Positions 35,417 to 43,137 of a DNA stretch of 64,000 nt are shown here, piece after piece. Source of the stretch: a virus; the IMG/VR virus record IMGVR_UViG_3300033144_003384, positions 1 through 64,000 of that record, one strand, 5' to 3'. A program made the position numbers and the translations under genes. The first letter of the stretch is position 1, and each line of letters starts with the position of its first letter. The notes below the pieces were generated by a model. The model did no database searches, was not told the origin of the DNA, and worked only from the letters and a program-made list of their open reading frames with translations.

Positions 35417-35911
35417 ATGACGTTAGATACTAAAATCATCATCTCCGGAGTAGACCTCGACCCCGAGTCTGTGTTCCTATACGCGGCAAGCCTTCTTGGG
35501 GCAGACGACAACTACCAATACGATATTGACCCCGAAACGTGGATGACGAGTGGCTACTACGCGTCCGTCATCTCCGCAAAGCCAGGACAGGGACTCCCCG
35601 CATGGCTCATCGTATCCGTCGAACCTGCCGGACTCATCCGAATCTCATACGACACCGCATACGGTTACAAGATGGACAACGGGGCTGGGTGTGGCGACTT
35701 GCACGCATGGCTCATCGCCCAACTCGCCCTGAAATACGCACCCAATGCCACCATGCTGTGGCAAAACGAATTCAACGGCAACTGGCAAGAAATCATTTAC
35801 GACTATTTACAAAACGAACAAGACTGGGAATGGTTCCTCGACAGTTTTGAAGGCTTCGGCAATCCTCGCAAAGGGGCCCTGGAATTTGGGAAACGACTGG
35901 AAGTAGCATGA
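35417..35911 (+). CDS. Hypothetical protein, leaderless
   Basis: 164 residues from ATG 35417. Alpha/beta with LPAWLIVSVEPAGLIRISYD and DWEWFLDSFEGFGN near the end. ATGA overlap with the next gene. Not recognised. Confidence 0.65.
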   Translation: MTLDTKIIISGVDLDPESVFLYAASLLGADDNYQYDIDPETWMTSGYYASVISAKPGQGLPAWLIVSVEPAGLIRISYDTAYGYKMDNGAGCGDLHAWLIAQLALKYAPNATMLWQNEFNGNWQEIIYDYLQNEQDWEWFLDSFEGFGNPRKGALEFGKRLEVA

Positions 35912-36501
35912 CTTTTTACGAACTATGCAGAAACGCAACAGACCTAGACCTGGAACTGATCAAACAAGTCTGTTCAACTGGCGGACTAACCCCAATTACC
36001 TTGGAAGATATTGTTCTTGGCCCAATAGCAGGTTTGGTTGGTAGCGGGCTAACCGCCGACGACCTCGAAATAACCTACGACGAAGGGTACGACGCCGGAA
36101 TTCTTGATGCCGCCTACGTAGGAAATGACATAGAAGTCGCCCTAGCTCCTTTGTTTAAACGGGTAAAGGACGGAAACTACATAGGGATAGGGACCGGACC
36201 CGGCTGGTGGCCACTGCTACTCAAGCTCGACTCGCGCCTAGCCATTACAGACCCCGACTACACCATCGGGCAAGTCAAAGAGAAGTTCGGCACCCTACGG
36301 TTTTACACCGGGCCACTGACCGAAGCAGGTCGGGCCCTAGTTCAGGCAGCCGAAGCCGCAACAGCGACCACCTGTGAAGAATGCGGCAAACCAGGCACGC
36401 TAGACGCTAGCGATTACTGGATGAAAACGCTGTGCGAAGCACATCAGCAATTGCGGGCGGAGAAGCGGAATGCGCAGCGGGCGGAAGAAGCTAATGACTG
36501 A
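35908..36501 (+). CDS. Conserved phage protein with VKEKFGTLRFY motif
   Basis: 197 residues from ATG 35908. The C-terminal 110 residues (GPGWWPLLLKLDSRLA, IGQVKEKFGTLRFYTG, CEECGKPG, TLCEAH) match a conserved domain common in phage and prophage genomes, with a zinc knuckle at the end. No activity is known. The N-terminal 80 residues are unique. Confidence 0.75.
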   Translation: MTFYELCRNATDLDLELIKQVCSTGGLTPITLEDIVLGPIAGLVGSGLTADDLEITYDEGYDAGILDAAYVGNDIEVALAPLFKRVKDGNYIGIGTGPGWWPLLLKLDSRLAITDPDYTIGQVKEKFGTLRFYTGPLTEAGRALVQAAEAATATTCEECGKPGTLDASDYWMKTLCEAHQQLRAEKRNAQRAEEAND

Positions 36502-36712
36502 CAGGCTCACAAAAAGGCAAGCACAAATCGTTGGTGCCTTCACCGGAATTGTTGCCGGTCCCTTCCCGGAACTCCACGAATACATTCAAGAGATTCTGGG
36601 TCGACCAGTATTTACAATTGAGCTAGGAAACGAAGAGATGGCAGACAGAATCAGTGCCGCAGCGAAGGAAGATTTCCTCAATCTCGTAAGAACCGTAGAC
36701 GACGATGGGTAG
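36494..36712 (+). CDS. Conserved phage protein, DUF7736-like
   Basis: 72 residues from ATG 36494. LTKRQAQIVGAFTGIVAGPF, then LHEYIQEILGRPVFTIEL match a short phage family (DUF7736-like) of unknown role. Overlaps both neighbours by 8 bp. Confidence 0.75.
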   Translation: MTDRLTKRQAQIVGAFTGIVAGPFPELHEYIQEILGRPVFTIELGNEEMADRISAAAKEDFLNLVRTVDDDG

Positions 36713-37277
36713 GGAAATCAGGCGAGTGCCGATCGGGTGGGAACACCCCAAAGAGAACAATTACAACCCGTACACCGACACCGTCACGTCTGATTACGTC
36801 GCCCTGTACGACGGGTCATTCGAGGCCGAAGCTCAAGAATGGCTTGACGGGTGTGTTGAGTGGGTGGCCGGGAAGCACAAAGATTTCGCTGAAGATTCTT
36901 GGGCTCGCGGATATCATGCGAAGAAGTTCGAAGAGACGGGCGACGAATATCATCTGCCGGAGAATTTTCTTGCCAAAACATACGTACGGTTTTGTGAGTT
37001 TCGTGGCAATTTCCCCAATCCCGACGATTACCGACCGGACTGGCCCGAAAGGGACATGGTGGCATACCAAATTTACGAGACGGTGTCTGAGGGGACTCCA
37101 GTGTCTCCCGTATTCCTAACGCACGCCGAAATGAAACGGTGGCTGTTCAGTCAGGGGCATTCGGAAGTTGCTGTATCGAAATTCATCGAATATGGGTCAG
37201 CGCCGTCGATGATCATGTTCGGCGGCCCAGGTGGCGTATCGTTGAAGTCAAACATCGACGCATTGGAAGACTTGTGA
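36705..37277 (+). CDS. Conserved phage protein
   Basis: 190 residues from ATG 36705. MGREIRRVPIGWEHPKENN opening and the later YRPDWPERDMVAYQIYETVS and FLTHAEMKRWLFSQGHSEVA belong to a family common in tailed phages of many hosts, of unknown function. TGA overlaps the next GTG. Confidence 0.8.
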   Translation: MGREIRRVPIGWEHPKENNYNPYTDTVTSDYVALYDGSFEAEAQEWLDGCVEWVAGKHKDFAEDSWARGYHAKKFEETGDEYHLPENFLAKTYVRFCEFRGNFPNPDDYRPDWPERDMVAYQIYETVSEGTPVSPVFLTHAEMKRWLFSQGHSEVAVSKFIEYGSAPSMIMFGGPGGVSLKSNIDALEDL

Positions 37278-37498
37278 CGAAGAGATGTCATGTCAAGATT
37301 CCTGACGGCGGGCGTGGTAGATACAAGACGTTCATAGGTAAGTCGTGTCGGAACAGGGCGTGGCGTAACGGTTATTGCAAAACTTGTTACGAACATCACG
37401 TATCTCAAGTGCTTGCTGACTATGAAGAGATGTATGACGCATTTAAATATGCTTTGGAGAACGATATTGAGCCATTTAAATTGAAGTGGGAAACATGA
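37274..37498 (+). CDS. Basic Cys-containing protein
   Basis: 74 residues from GTG 37274 (GTGA overlap). CRNRAWRNGYCKTCYEHH (about 26-43) is a likely zinc site with basic residues, as in small recombination or HNH-like proteins. Not assigned. Confidence 0.65.
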   Translation: MTKRCHVKIPDGGRGRYKTFIGKSCRNRAWRNGYCKTCYEHHVSQVLADYEEMYDAFKYALENDIEPFKLKWET

Positions 37499-37635
37499 AG
37501 AAGCCGAAACCAGAGCACACGATCCAGCACACCATCACCACGCCAAGGGGCGAGTTCAACATTCCGTTGGAGTTTCAGCTTTGGAAGGACGGCACGGTGA
37601 CCTGGAAACGCAAGCCGGTCAAATTGACTAGCTGA
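37495..37635 (+). CDS. 46-residue basic peptide
   Basis: ATG 37495 overlaps the previous TGA. Basic with two strands (HTIQHTITTPRGEFNIPLEF, GTVTWKRKPVKL). Last gene of the operon from 35417. Confidence 0.6.
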   Translation: MKKPKPEHTIQHTITTPRGEFNIPLEFQLWKDGTVTWKRKPVKLTS

Positions 37636-37655
37636 CGTTTCTGTATTCCTAACAC

Positions 37656-37684
37656 TTGACAAACCTATGTGAATATGGAATACT
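37656..37684 (+). promoter_or_regulatory. Promoter of the 37691 operon
   Basis: TTGACA (37656-37661), 17-bp spacer, AATACT (37679-37684); ATG 6 nt downstream. Confidence 0.82.
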
Positions 37685-37690
37685 GAAACC

Positions 37691-38095
37691 ATGCCCGTGA
37701 ACCGATACAAGAAACTCCAAGTCGTCGTGAGCGCCATCGAATGGCTAGGCGACGATAAAGTCAACCACGAAGAGACCATGAAGTTTTGTGAAGGCAACGC
37801 ACGCCTCAAGGGAGACTTCCTCATCATCGACACACTGGAAGGCGGAATGCAAGCCTCCTGGGGCGACTTTATCGTCAAAGGAATTGAGGGAGAGTTCTAT
37901 CCCGTCAAGCCGAGCATCTTCTGGAAAACATACCGAGAGCTTGGCGATGCCTGCGAAGAGGGCGTCGTCTATCTCGACGCAGAATCCTATGACGCCCTAA
38001 TGGCTGACCTTGATGTGCCACCCCAAGAGTTACCCGGACTCAAAAGACTGTTCGAAGCCGACGTGTTCTCGGACGAAACAACACAGGGAAGCTAA
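37691..38095 (+). CDS. PGDYG-like phage protein
   Basis: 134 residues from ATG 37691, leaderless. GDFLIIDTLEGGMQASWGDF, IVKGIEGEFYPVKPSIFWKT match the PGDYG-type phage domain; a helical tail (YDALMADLDVPPQELPGLKR) is fused to it. Function unknown. First of ten coupled genes to 39917. Confidence 0.72.
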   Translation: MPVNRYKKLQVVVSAIEWLGDDKVNHEETMKFCEGNARLKGDFLIIDTLEGGMQASWGDFIVKGIEGEFYPVKPSIFWKTYRELGDACEEGVVYLDAESYDALMADLDVPPQELPGLKRLFEADVFSDETTQGS

Positions 38096-38409
38096 TGGGA
38101 CATGATAGGCCATCTAAGCGGTACAACTATCAAGGCACATTCATCACTGGCGGAACACGGCGTTACAACTATGTGTGCTTCGACTGTCGCTACACGTCAC
38201 GGGAAGGATCAAATTGCCCAACTTGCGGCAACAGACTTTGGTTTGCCAGAGACAGATGGCGAGTACCGCCCAAAAAGGACAATAAGGCTTGGACCGAATA
38301 CAAAAGACAAACCATCGCCATCAGAGACAACTGGAACGATAGGTACACACCGGAGGGGCACGCCCTGTGGCGAGGCCGTCGACTATTAGCGAAATGGAAA
38401 CGGAAATGA
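38095..38409 (+). CDS. Zinc-ribbon protein
   Basis: 104 residues from ATG 38095. CFDC (about 28-31) and CPTC (about 41-44) form a zinc ribbon; the remainder is basic (RDRWRVPPKKDNKAW). Probably nucleic-acid-binding. Confidence 0.65.
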   Translation: MGHDRPSKRYNYQGTFITGGTRRYNYVCFDCRYTSREGSNCPTCGNRLWFARDRWRVPPKKDNKAWTEYKRQTIAIRDNWNDRYTPEGHALWRGRRLLAKWKRK

Positions 38410-38573
38410 CTATTACGGAAGCACCAGTTACATGGAAAGAACTTGCTGCACTCGGAGGCGACTTCACCCAATTCGTCCAGTGGATAGTTCAAACCCACGG
38501 GCCGCTCCCTGACGGCAACATCCAGCAAGCCGACTACGAACGATACAAACAACTCTACGAGGCAAAAACATGA
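38406..38573 (+). CDS. 55-residue hypothetical protein
   Basis: From ATG 38406, ATGA at both ends. Helical (VTWKELAALGGDFTQFVQWI, ADYERYKQLYEAK). Not recognised. Confidence 0.6.
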   Translation: MTITEAPVTWKELAALGGDFTQFVQWIVQTHGPLPDGNIQQADYERYKQLYEAKT

Positions 38574-38839
38574 CTTGGCCATCAGAAAAATTTGTTGCCA
38601 ACTTCGAAATTGGCGACCACGTTGGAGACCTTCCCACCATGAGAGCTGTCGTTGCCGCAATGGAATCTGCCGAAACTATGCAGAAAAACATGATGGAAGC
38701 TGCCGGAGACACTCACGCCGAAAATCTGTGGCTGGGAGCAATCCCCATCCTTTACGACGTAGAGGTTATGGGGTACATTGTGTTTGAGGACTTCGGGTCC
38801 ACGTATTATAAGGCCAAAGAGAAGGAGGGAAAATCGTGA
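38570..38839 (+). CDS. Hypothetical protein
   Basis: 89 residues from ATG 38570. Helix (MRAVVAAMESAETMQKNMME) then strands (ILYDVEVMGYIVFEDFGSTY). Coupled on both sides. Not recognised. Confidence 0.65.
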   Translation: MTWPSEKFVANFEIGDHVGDLPTMRAVVAAMESAETMQKNMMEAAGDTHAENLWLGAIPILYDVEVMGYIVFEDFGSTYYKAKEKEGKS

Positions 38840-39258
38840 ACATAAAGGACACGACATGGGGTGGCAACATCATTCAAGACAACTGGATACAAGGAGACCA
38901 AGTGGGACTTAACAACCTGTCATTTGCCGTAGGGACGGTCAAAAGGGTCGTCGTAGAGAACAAAGAGAAACACGCCGCCGAATTCCATGCCGCGTATGTG
39001 GGTTGGGTAGAGACGTGTAGACAATCAGCCACGACCATGATGGAACGTTTCGATGCTAGTGCTGAACCAGACGAGATGTTCCGTTTCCCTACCGCACCCG
39101 TTTCCCATGAAGACGACTACAGCCGCGTAGTCGACATGCTCGAATACACGACGGACAGCACCGTAGCGTTGACAGAGTCCGAGTTCGAACAATACATGCG
39201 CGACCAATGGTCGTGGTCCGCAGGACATCAGGCTTCGTTCATGGCTTACACGCAGTAA
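38836..39258 (+). CDS. Hypothetical protein
   Basis: 140 residues from GTG 38836 behind AGGAGGG. Mostly helical after residue 40 (HAAEFHAAYVGWVETCRQSA, SEFEQYMRDQWSWSAGHQAS). Stop overlaps the next ATG. Not recognised. Confidence 0.65.
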   Translation: MNIKDTTWGGNIIQDNWIQGDQVGLNNLSFAVGTVKRVVVENKEKHAAEFHAAYVGWVETCRQSATTMMERFDASAEPDEMFRFPTAPVSHEDDYSRVVDMLEYTTDSTVALTESEFEQYMRDQWSWSAGHQASFMAYTQ

Positions 39259-39347
39259 TGAAAGAGTTCAACTGGGTAGCAGCTTGCGGGTTTGCTTTCT
39301 GGACATTGCTGGTGTTTCTCCTGGGCTACATGGTTGGCATGTCGTGA
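39258..39347 (+). CDS. 29-residue membrane peptide
   Basis: ATG 39258 overlaps the previous TAA (TAATG). VAACGFAFWTLLVFLLGYMV is a membrane helix. GTGA overlap with the next gene supports translation. Confidence 0.55.
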   Translation: MKEFNWVAACGFAFWTLLVFLLGYMVGMS

Positions 39348-39496
39348 GCCACAAGCACCACTTCAAGTGGAGTGTTAATCTGGACGGCTGGCTTTGTCTG
39401 TGCGGCAGTTTGTATCAGCGGAGCGAGCGGTTCAGTGGCGTGTGGATCGAGACGATGCAGTTCGACGAGAACTTTGTTGGGTCAGACGATGAGTAG
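39344..39496 (+). CDS. 50-residue hypothetical protein
   Basis: GTG 39344 overlaps the previous TGA. HKHHFKWSVNLDGWLCLCGS suggests a C-x-C/His metal site. Not recognised. Confidence 0.55.
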   Translation: MSHKHHFKWSVNLDGWLCLCGSLYQRSERFSGVWIETMQFDENFVGSDDE

Positions 39497-39653
39497 GACT
39501 CGACGCAGGAAAATGTGGTACAAGGGGCCGGGCTTTGAGTTTTGGTCCAGGCGTCCGTACTTCGGGGAAGGCAAAGAGGGGAAGCGGGGGACTCATCGTC
39601 AGGAGCGTCACGTTGAGGCAAAGAAGGAAATTAAGGATCAATTGAATGAGTGA
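39489..39653 (+). CDS. 54-residue basic protein
   Basis: From ATG 39489, overlapping the previous gene. Strongly basic (SRTRRRKMW, GKEGKRGTHRQERHVEAKKE). Could bind nucleic acid. Not recognised. Confidence 0.55.
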   Translation: MSRTRRRKMWYKGPGFEFWSRRPYFGEGKEGKRGTHRQERHVEAKKEIKDQLNE

Positions 39654-39831
39654 CTGCAACATGTTTCCGATACCGCCGCCGCCAACAGATTCGGGGAAAT
39701 TCTGGTTGGTGATTGGGGTGTCTGTTACGTTGTTCATCATAAGCATATACGCCATTATCTCATATTTCGGTGGCTCTACTTCGGTAGTCCTTGACTGCGT
39801 CATCGTTGATAGCATCCAATATTGCCGATGA
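39646..39831 (+). CDS. Small membrane protein
   Basis: 61 residues from ATG 39646. One membrane helix (FWLVIGVSVTLFIISIYAII) after a Pro-rich N-terminus; the outer part has two cysteines. ATGA overlap with the next gene. Confidence 0.6.
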   Translation: MSDCNMFPIPPPPTDSGKFWLVIGVSVTLFIISIYAIISYFGGSTSVVLDCVIVDSIQYCR

Positions 39832-39917
39832 ACAACCGAGTATTCTGGCTCATCTGCTTCGCCGTTGTCTTGGGCCTTGTCCTTCTCTACTTCGTGCAAG
39901 TCTTATCACCCTACTGA
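39828..39917 (+). CDS. 29-residue membrane peptide
   Basis: ATG 39828 overlaps the previous TGA. RVFWLICFAVVLGLVLLYFV is a membrane helix. Third such tiny membrane peptide in this operon. Confidence 0.55.
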   Translation: MNNRVFWLICFAVVLGLVLLYFVQVLSPY

Positions 39918-39918
39918 T

Positions 39919-39947
39919 TTGACACCGCCATCTTCTTGGCGTACACT
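39919..39947 (+). promoter_or_regulatory. Promoter of the replication operon
   Basis: TTGACA (39919-39924), 17-bp spacer, TACACT (39942-39947). Confidence 0.88.
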
Positions 39948-39981
39948 CCCTACGTCGGCTAGCGCCACGAAAGGAGCGCCC

Positions 39982-40311
39982 ATGCCAGATGTCTTACATC
40001 TCTTCCCCGTCCCCGAAGAAGAAGCCTCCCCGGTGGACACCATCTTCGACCATTGGGTTGAAATCACGTGGCCCAAACGTGGCCCGCGTCCCCGCCTCAC
40101 CGACCAACGCCGTCGCGCCATCAAGCGTGCCTTGAAGGACTACAAGCCTCAAGACTGTCTCGACGCAATCGACGGCATCATGCTGTCCGACTTCCACACG
40201 GGCCACAACAGCAGCGGAAAGAGGTACCTTGACATCGGGCTGATTTTGAGAGACGCAGAACACATCGAACGATTTGCCATGATGAAACACGAAGAAGGGG
40301 ACCTTTGGTGA
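39982..40311 (+). CDS. Phage replication initiator-like protein
   Basis: 109 residues from ATG 39982 behind AAAGGAGC. IFDHWVEITWPKRGPRPRLT, RRRAIKRALKDYKPQDCLDA, IDGIMLSDFHTGHN, YLDIGLILRDAEHIERF follow the N-terminal module of phage replication proteins, where it precedes a helicase-loading part; here that part is the next gene. GTGA overlap with the loader supports joint function. Confidence 0.75.
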   Translation: MPDVLHLFPVPEEEASPVDTIFDHWVEITWPKRGPRPRLTDQRRRAIKRALKDYKPQDCLDAIDGIMLSDFHTGHNSSGKRYLDIGLILRDAEHIERFAMMKHEEGDLW

Positions 40312-40736
40312 CGAAGGAAGAGCTACAAGCGATCGTCGACCGCGTATCAATCAACTGGAATGTCTACGAGATGCCAACACGACGCAAAGGTGCTTACAAG
40401 GTTTGGTGGCATTTTCTTAGCGACCTCGACTTTGACCTTGTGTCAAAGTATGTTGACGAACGCGCCCTGGCGGGCGACTACCCACCACGACCCGGAGACG
40501 TACGCGGCGAATTGATTTATCGCAAGACAGGTATCGCGCCGCCAACGAAACAAGCGTGGGTTGAGTTTCAAAAAGCTCGCAGCGACCTTGAGTCCGGGGT
40601 TGATCCCGGCAACCTCGACCCTATCGTAGCCAAAACGATGAAGGAGATGGGGCGGAACAATCAGAGGGACGTGTTTTTTCGCCTGTACGACGACAACCGC
40701 GGGGAATATTTTGCCAATGAATTGGACAGCCGATGA
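40308..40736 (+). CDS. Helicase loader, G39P-like
   Basis: 142 residues from GTG 40308. WNVYEMPTRRKGAYKVWWHF, LSDLDFDLVSKYVDERALAG, DYPPRPGDVRGEL fit the PF11417-type G39P N-terminus, which loads the replicative helicase. The C-terminal half is predicted disordered then helical. It lies between initiator-like and primase-helicase genes. Confidence 0.7.
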   Translation: MTKEELQAIVDRVSINWNVYEMPTRRKGAYKVWWHFLSDLDFDLVSKYVDERALAGDYPPRPGDVRGELIYRKTGIAPPTKQAWVEFQKARSDLESGVDPGNLDPIVAKTMKEMGRNNQRDVFFRLYDDNRGEYFANELDSR

Positions 40737-42415
40737 AAGGCATTCCTCCGTGGGCTGACGGAGTTTTCGATCGCTTCAAGGGTGTTAAGACTTCCGGCAA
40801 CGGCTGGTCGGTCATATGTCCTGCTCACCCAGATTCACACCCGTCTATGTCGATCTCTATTGGTACCGATGGTGACAAGCTGATTTTCAATTGTCATCGT
40901 GGCTGCGCTGTTGACGATATTGTGAAGTCTGCCGGACTTGAAATGAAGGACTTGTGGAAGCCGGGCTCGTCTCGCGACCGGAAGAAAAAAGAGTGGATAG
41001 CCAATTACGACTATACCGACGCTGAGGGCAATTTGATCTTTCAGGTAACCCGCTGGATCGAGGGCGACGGTCGTAAAACGTTCACGCAACGCAAGCCGAC
41101 GAAGGCTGGTGGCTGGGAATATTCGACTACGGGTTTGAAGAAGCCGATTTACAGGTATCCGCAGATCAAGTCCGCTATTGAGCAAGGTCTCCCGATCTAT
41201 GTTGCCGAGGGTGAGAAGGACGTTGCAACGTTGGTGACTGCTGGGGTACAGGCAACTTGCAACCCAGGCGGTGCCGGGTCGTGGCAAGCAAATCACACGA
41301 AAGCTTTAGCTAAGGCGTCTCAGGTGTTTATTGTGCCTGACCGTGATGCTGTAGGCATGTCTCACGCAGCTCACATCAAGGGCGAATTAGAAGACCTAGA
41401 TGTTGAGGTTCACGTTGTTGGTCCCCCTGAGGGTAACAAGGATGTGACGTGGTTCTTTGAGAACGCTGGCGGTTCGCTGGCTGGTCTTGTGAGCATTGAG
41501 CTGTCGGCAGAGAATCAGGACCCGTTTGTTGACATCTTGACAGAGCTTCGCAGCTTGTCTAAACAGAACATGGCGTTTGAGAAGAAGCTGCACCGTGCCC
41601 GCTCAATGCTTGATATTGCAGAGTTCGACCCTACGGATTATGGGCGGCTGGTGAAGTGGGAAGATTTCCTAAAAGAGGGAGTCGATGATTACGATTGGGT
41701 AATTCCGGGGTTGTTGGAACGGCAGGAACGCGTTATTGTGGTTGCTGCGGAGGGTGTCGGCAAGACGATGCTTGCGCGGCAAGTTGCACTAATGTCGTCT
41801 GCTGGCATTTCCCCGTTTCGTAAGGATTCGATGCCGAAGGTTGCGACGCTGTTTGTTGATTTGGAAAACCCTGAGCGGATCATTAAGCGTACGTCTGCGA
41901 AGATTTTGGAGCGCATTCGTTGGGTCAAGCCTGACGTTGGTCCGCTGGATGCTCACCTTCTGGTGAAGCCAGATGGCTTGGATTTGCTAAAGTCTGAGGA
42001 TCGTGTCCTGTTGGAGCGCATTGTTGCCCAAACTGAGCCCGACATTATCTTCCTCGGTCCGCTGTATAAGGCAATGGTTGATCCGGGTGGCCGTACTGCT
42101 GAGGCTGTGACGACTGAGGTTGCAAAGTTCTTCGACTATATCAGGGATCAGTACAACTGTGCTTGGTGGTTAGAGCATCACGCTCCTTTGGGTTCGTCGG
42201 ATTCTGGTCGTCCGCTTCGTCCGTTTGGTTCGTCGGTGTGGTCTCGTTGGTCGGAGTTTGGTATCGCGCTGGCTCCCGATCCGATGATTCACCATAGGTT
42301 TGAAGTGAAGCACTATCGTGGCCAACGTGATGAGCGAGAGTGGCCTGCTGCGTTGGTGCGTGGCGATATTTGGCCGTTTGAGGCTGAATGGGTTGACAGT
42401 CACGGCACGATTTAG
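40733..42415 (+). CDS. Primase-helicase: CHC2 zinc finger, TOPRIM and RecA/RepA-like ATPase
   Basis: 560 residues from ATG 40733 (ATGA overlap). Zinc module CPAH...CHRGC near residues 29-58; TOPRIM with EGEKD near 158-162 and DRD near 203; after a linker, a RecA-type ATPase with Walker A AAEGVGKT near 336-343 and Walker B LFVDLE near 372. Such fusions prime and unwind DNA at the phage fork, like T7 gp4, but the ATPase half is of the RepA/AAA_25 type, which is not a hexameric DnaB fold. Together with initiator, loader and SSB it makes the replication module. Confidence 0.9.
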   Translation: MKGIPPWADGVFDRFKGVKTSGNGWSVICPAHPDSHPSMSISIGTDGDKLIFNCHRGCAVDDIVKSAGLEMKDLWKPGSSRDRKKKEWIANYDYTDAEGNLIFQVTRWIEGDGRKTFTQRKPTKAGGWEYSTTGLKKPIYRYPQIKSAIEQGLPIYVAEGEKDVATLVTAGVQATCNPGGAGSWQANHTKALAKASQVFIVPDRDAVGMSHAAHIKGELEDLDVEVHVVGPPEGNKDVTWFFENAGGSLAGLVSIELSAENQDPFVDILTELRSLSKQNMAFEKKLHRARSMLDIAEFDPTDYGRLVKWEDFLKEGVDDYDWVIPGLLERQERVIVVAAEGVGKTMLARQVALMSSAGISPFRKDSMPKVATLFVDLENPERIIKRTSAKILERIRWVKPDVGPLDAHLLVKPDGLDLLKSEDRVLLERIVAQTEPDIIFLGPLYKAMVDPGGRTAEAVTTEVAKFFDYIRDQYNCAWWLEHHAPLGSSDSGRPLRPFGSSVWSRWSEFGIALAPDPMIHHRFEVKHYRGQRDEREWPAALVRGDIWPFEAEWVDSHGTI

Positions 42416-42426
42416 TATCCTTGCAG

Positions 42427-42490
42427 CAGGAGAGGCTCCTGACAAAGCCCAAGGCCCCGGATGCGTGTCCCCCCCGCAGGCATTCTGCGG
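42427..42490 (+). terminator. Hairpins after the primase gene
   Basis: CAGGAG-AGG-CTCCTG (42427-42441) and CCGCAG-GCATT-CTGCGG (about 42474-42490, then CCGCCCCTTCT). One or both may end the replication transcript; neither has a T run. Confidence 0.45.
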
Positions 42491-42528
42491 CCGCCCCTTC
42501 TATCCTGTCAGGGGTCTCTTCTTCTGTC

Positions 42529-42556
42529 TTGACTTGTCTTGCCGAGTTGCTATAAT
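42529..42556 (+). promoter_or_regulatory. Promoter of ssb
   Basis: TTGACT (42529-42534), 16-bp spacer, TATAAT (42551-42556). Confidence 0.85.
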
Positions 42557-42594
42557 GAACTCCTGTAAGGCTCTAGACGATTAGGAGTTAGCCG

Positions 42595-43005
42595 ATGAAT
42601 TTGAGCCCAATTACGCTCGTAGGTAATGCAACTGCCGACCCCGAGGTCACTACGACCCCAGCCGGACACAAGAAGGTCACCTTCTCCGTCGCTGTTGAGC
42701 ACCGTTACAAGCAAGGGGAAGAGTGGGTATCGAAGCCTTCCTTCTTCAATGTTGTGACGTGGCGTCAGACTGCCGACCGTGTCGAAATGCTGCTTGAGAA
42801 AGGTATGGGCGTCATCGTGACGGGCCGCCTTGATCAAAGATCGTGGGAGAATGACGAGGGCCAGAAGAGGTCATTCGTTGAGGTTGTTGCAGACAACGTT
42901 GCGATCAACGTGTGGACGGTTGATTCCGTTACGCGTCGTCAGCGTCAGTCTGCTCCTGCTGGTGCTTCCGCTCCCAGTGGTGCGCCCGCGGATTCGCCCT
43001 GGTAA
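42595..43005 (+). CDS. ssb: Single-stranded DNA-binding protein
   Basis: 136 residues from ATG 42595 behind TTAGGAG. OB-fold motifs: LVGNATADPEVTTTPAGHKK, VTFSVAVEH, FFNVVTWRQTADRV, KGMGVIVTGRLDQRSW. The linker is Ala/Ser/Gly-rich. The tip is ADSPW instead of the acidic DDxPF that recruits partners in bacterial SSB, so contacts may differ. It has its own promoter and terminator, allowing high output. Confidence 0.93.
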   Translation: MNLSPITLVGNATADPEVTTTPAGHKKVTFSVAVEHRYKQGEEWVSKPSFFNVVTWRQTADRVEMLLEKGMGVIVTGRLDQRSWENDEGQKRSFVEVVADNVAINVWTVDSVTRRQRQSAPAGASAPSGAPADSPW

Positions 43006-43029
43006 CGAGTCAGCTCGAATAGGGAATAA

Positions 43030-43055
43030 GGGGCCCCGTGAGGGCCCCTTCTCTT
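43030..43055 (+). terminator. Terminator of ssb
   Basis: GGGGCCC-CGTGA-GGGCCCC then TTCTCTTT. Confidence 0.88.
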
Positions 43056-43071
43056 TGCCCTCAGGGCACAC

Positions 43072-43100
43072 TTGACTTTTCTGTAAATTTGGGCTACAAT
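43072..43100 (+). promoter_or_regulatory. Promoter of the LPxTG-like gene
   Basis: TTGACT (43072-43077), 17-bp spacer, TACAAT (43095-43100). Confidence 0.85.
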
Positions 43101-43137
43101 ACGTAGCAAGGACGCCACAGAAAGTAGGGAGAGACAC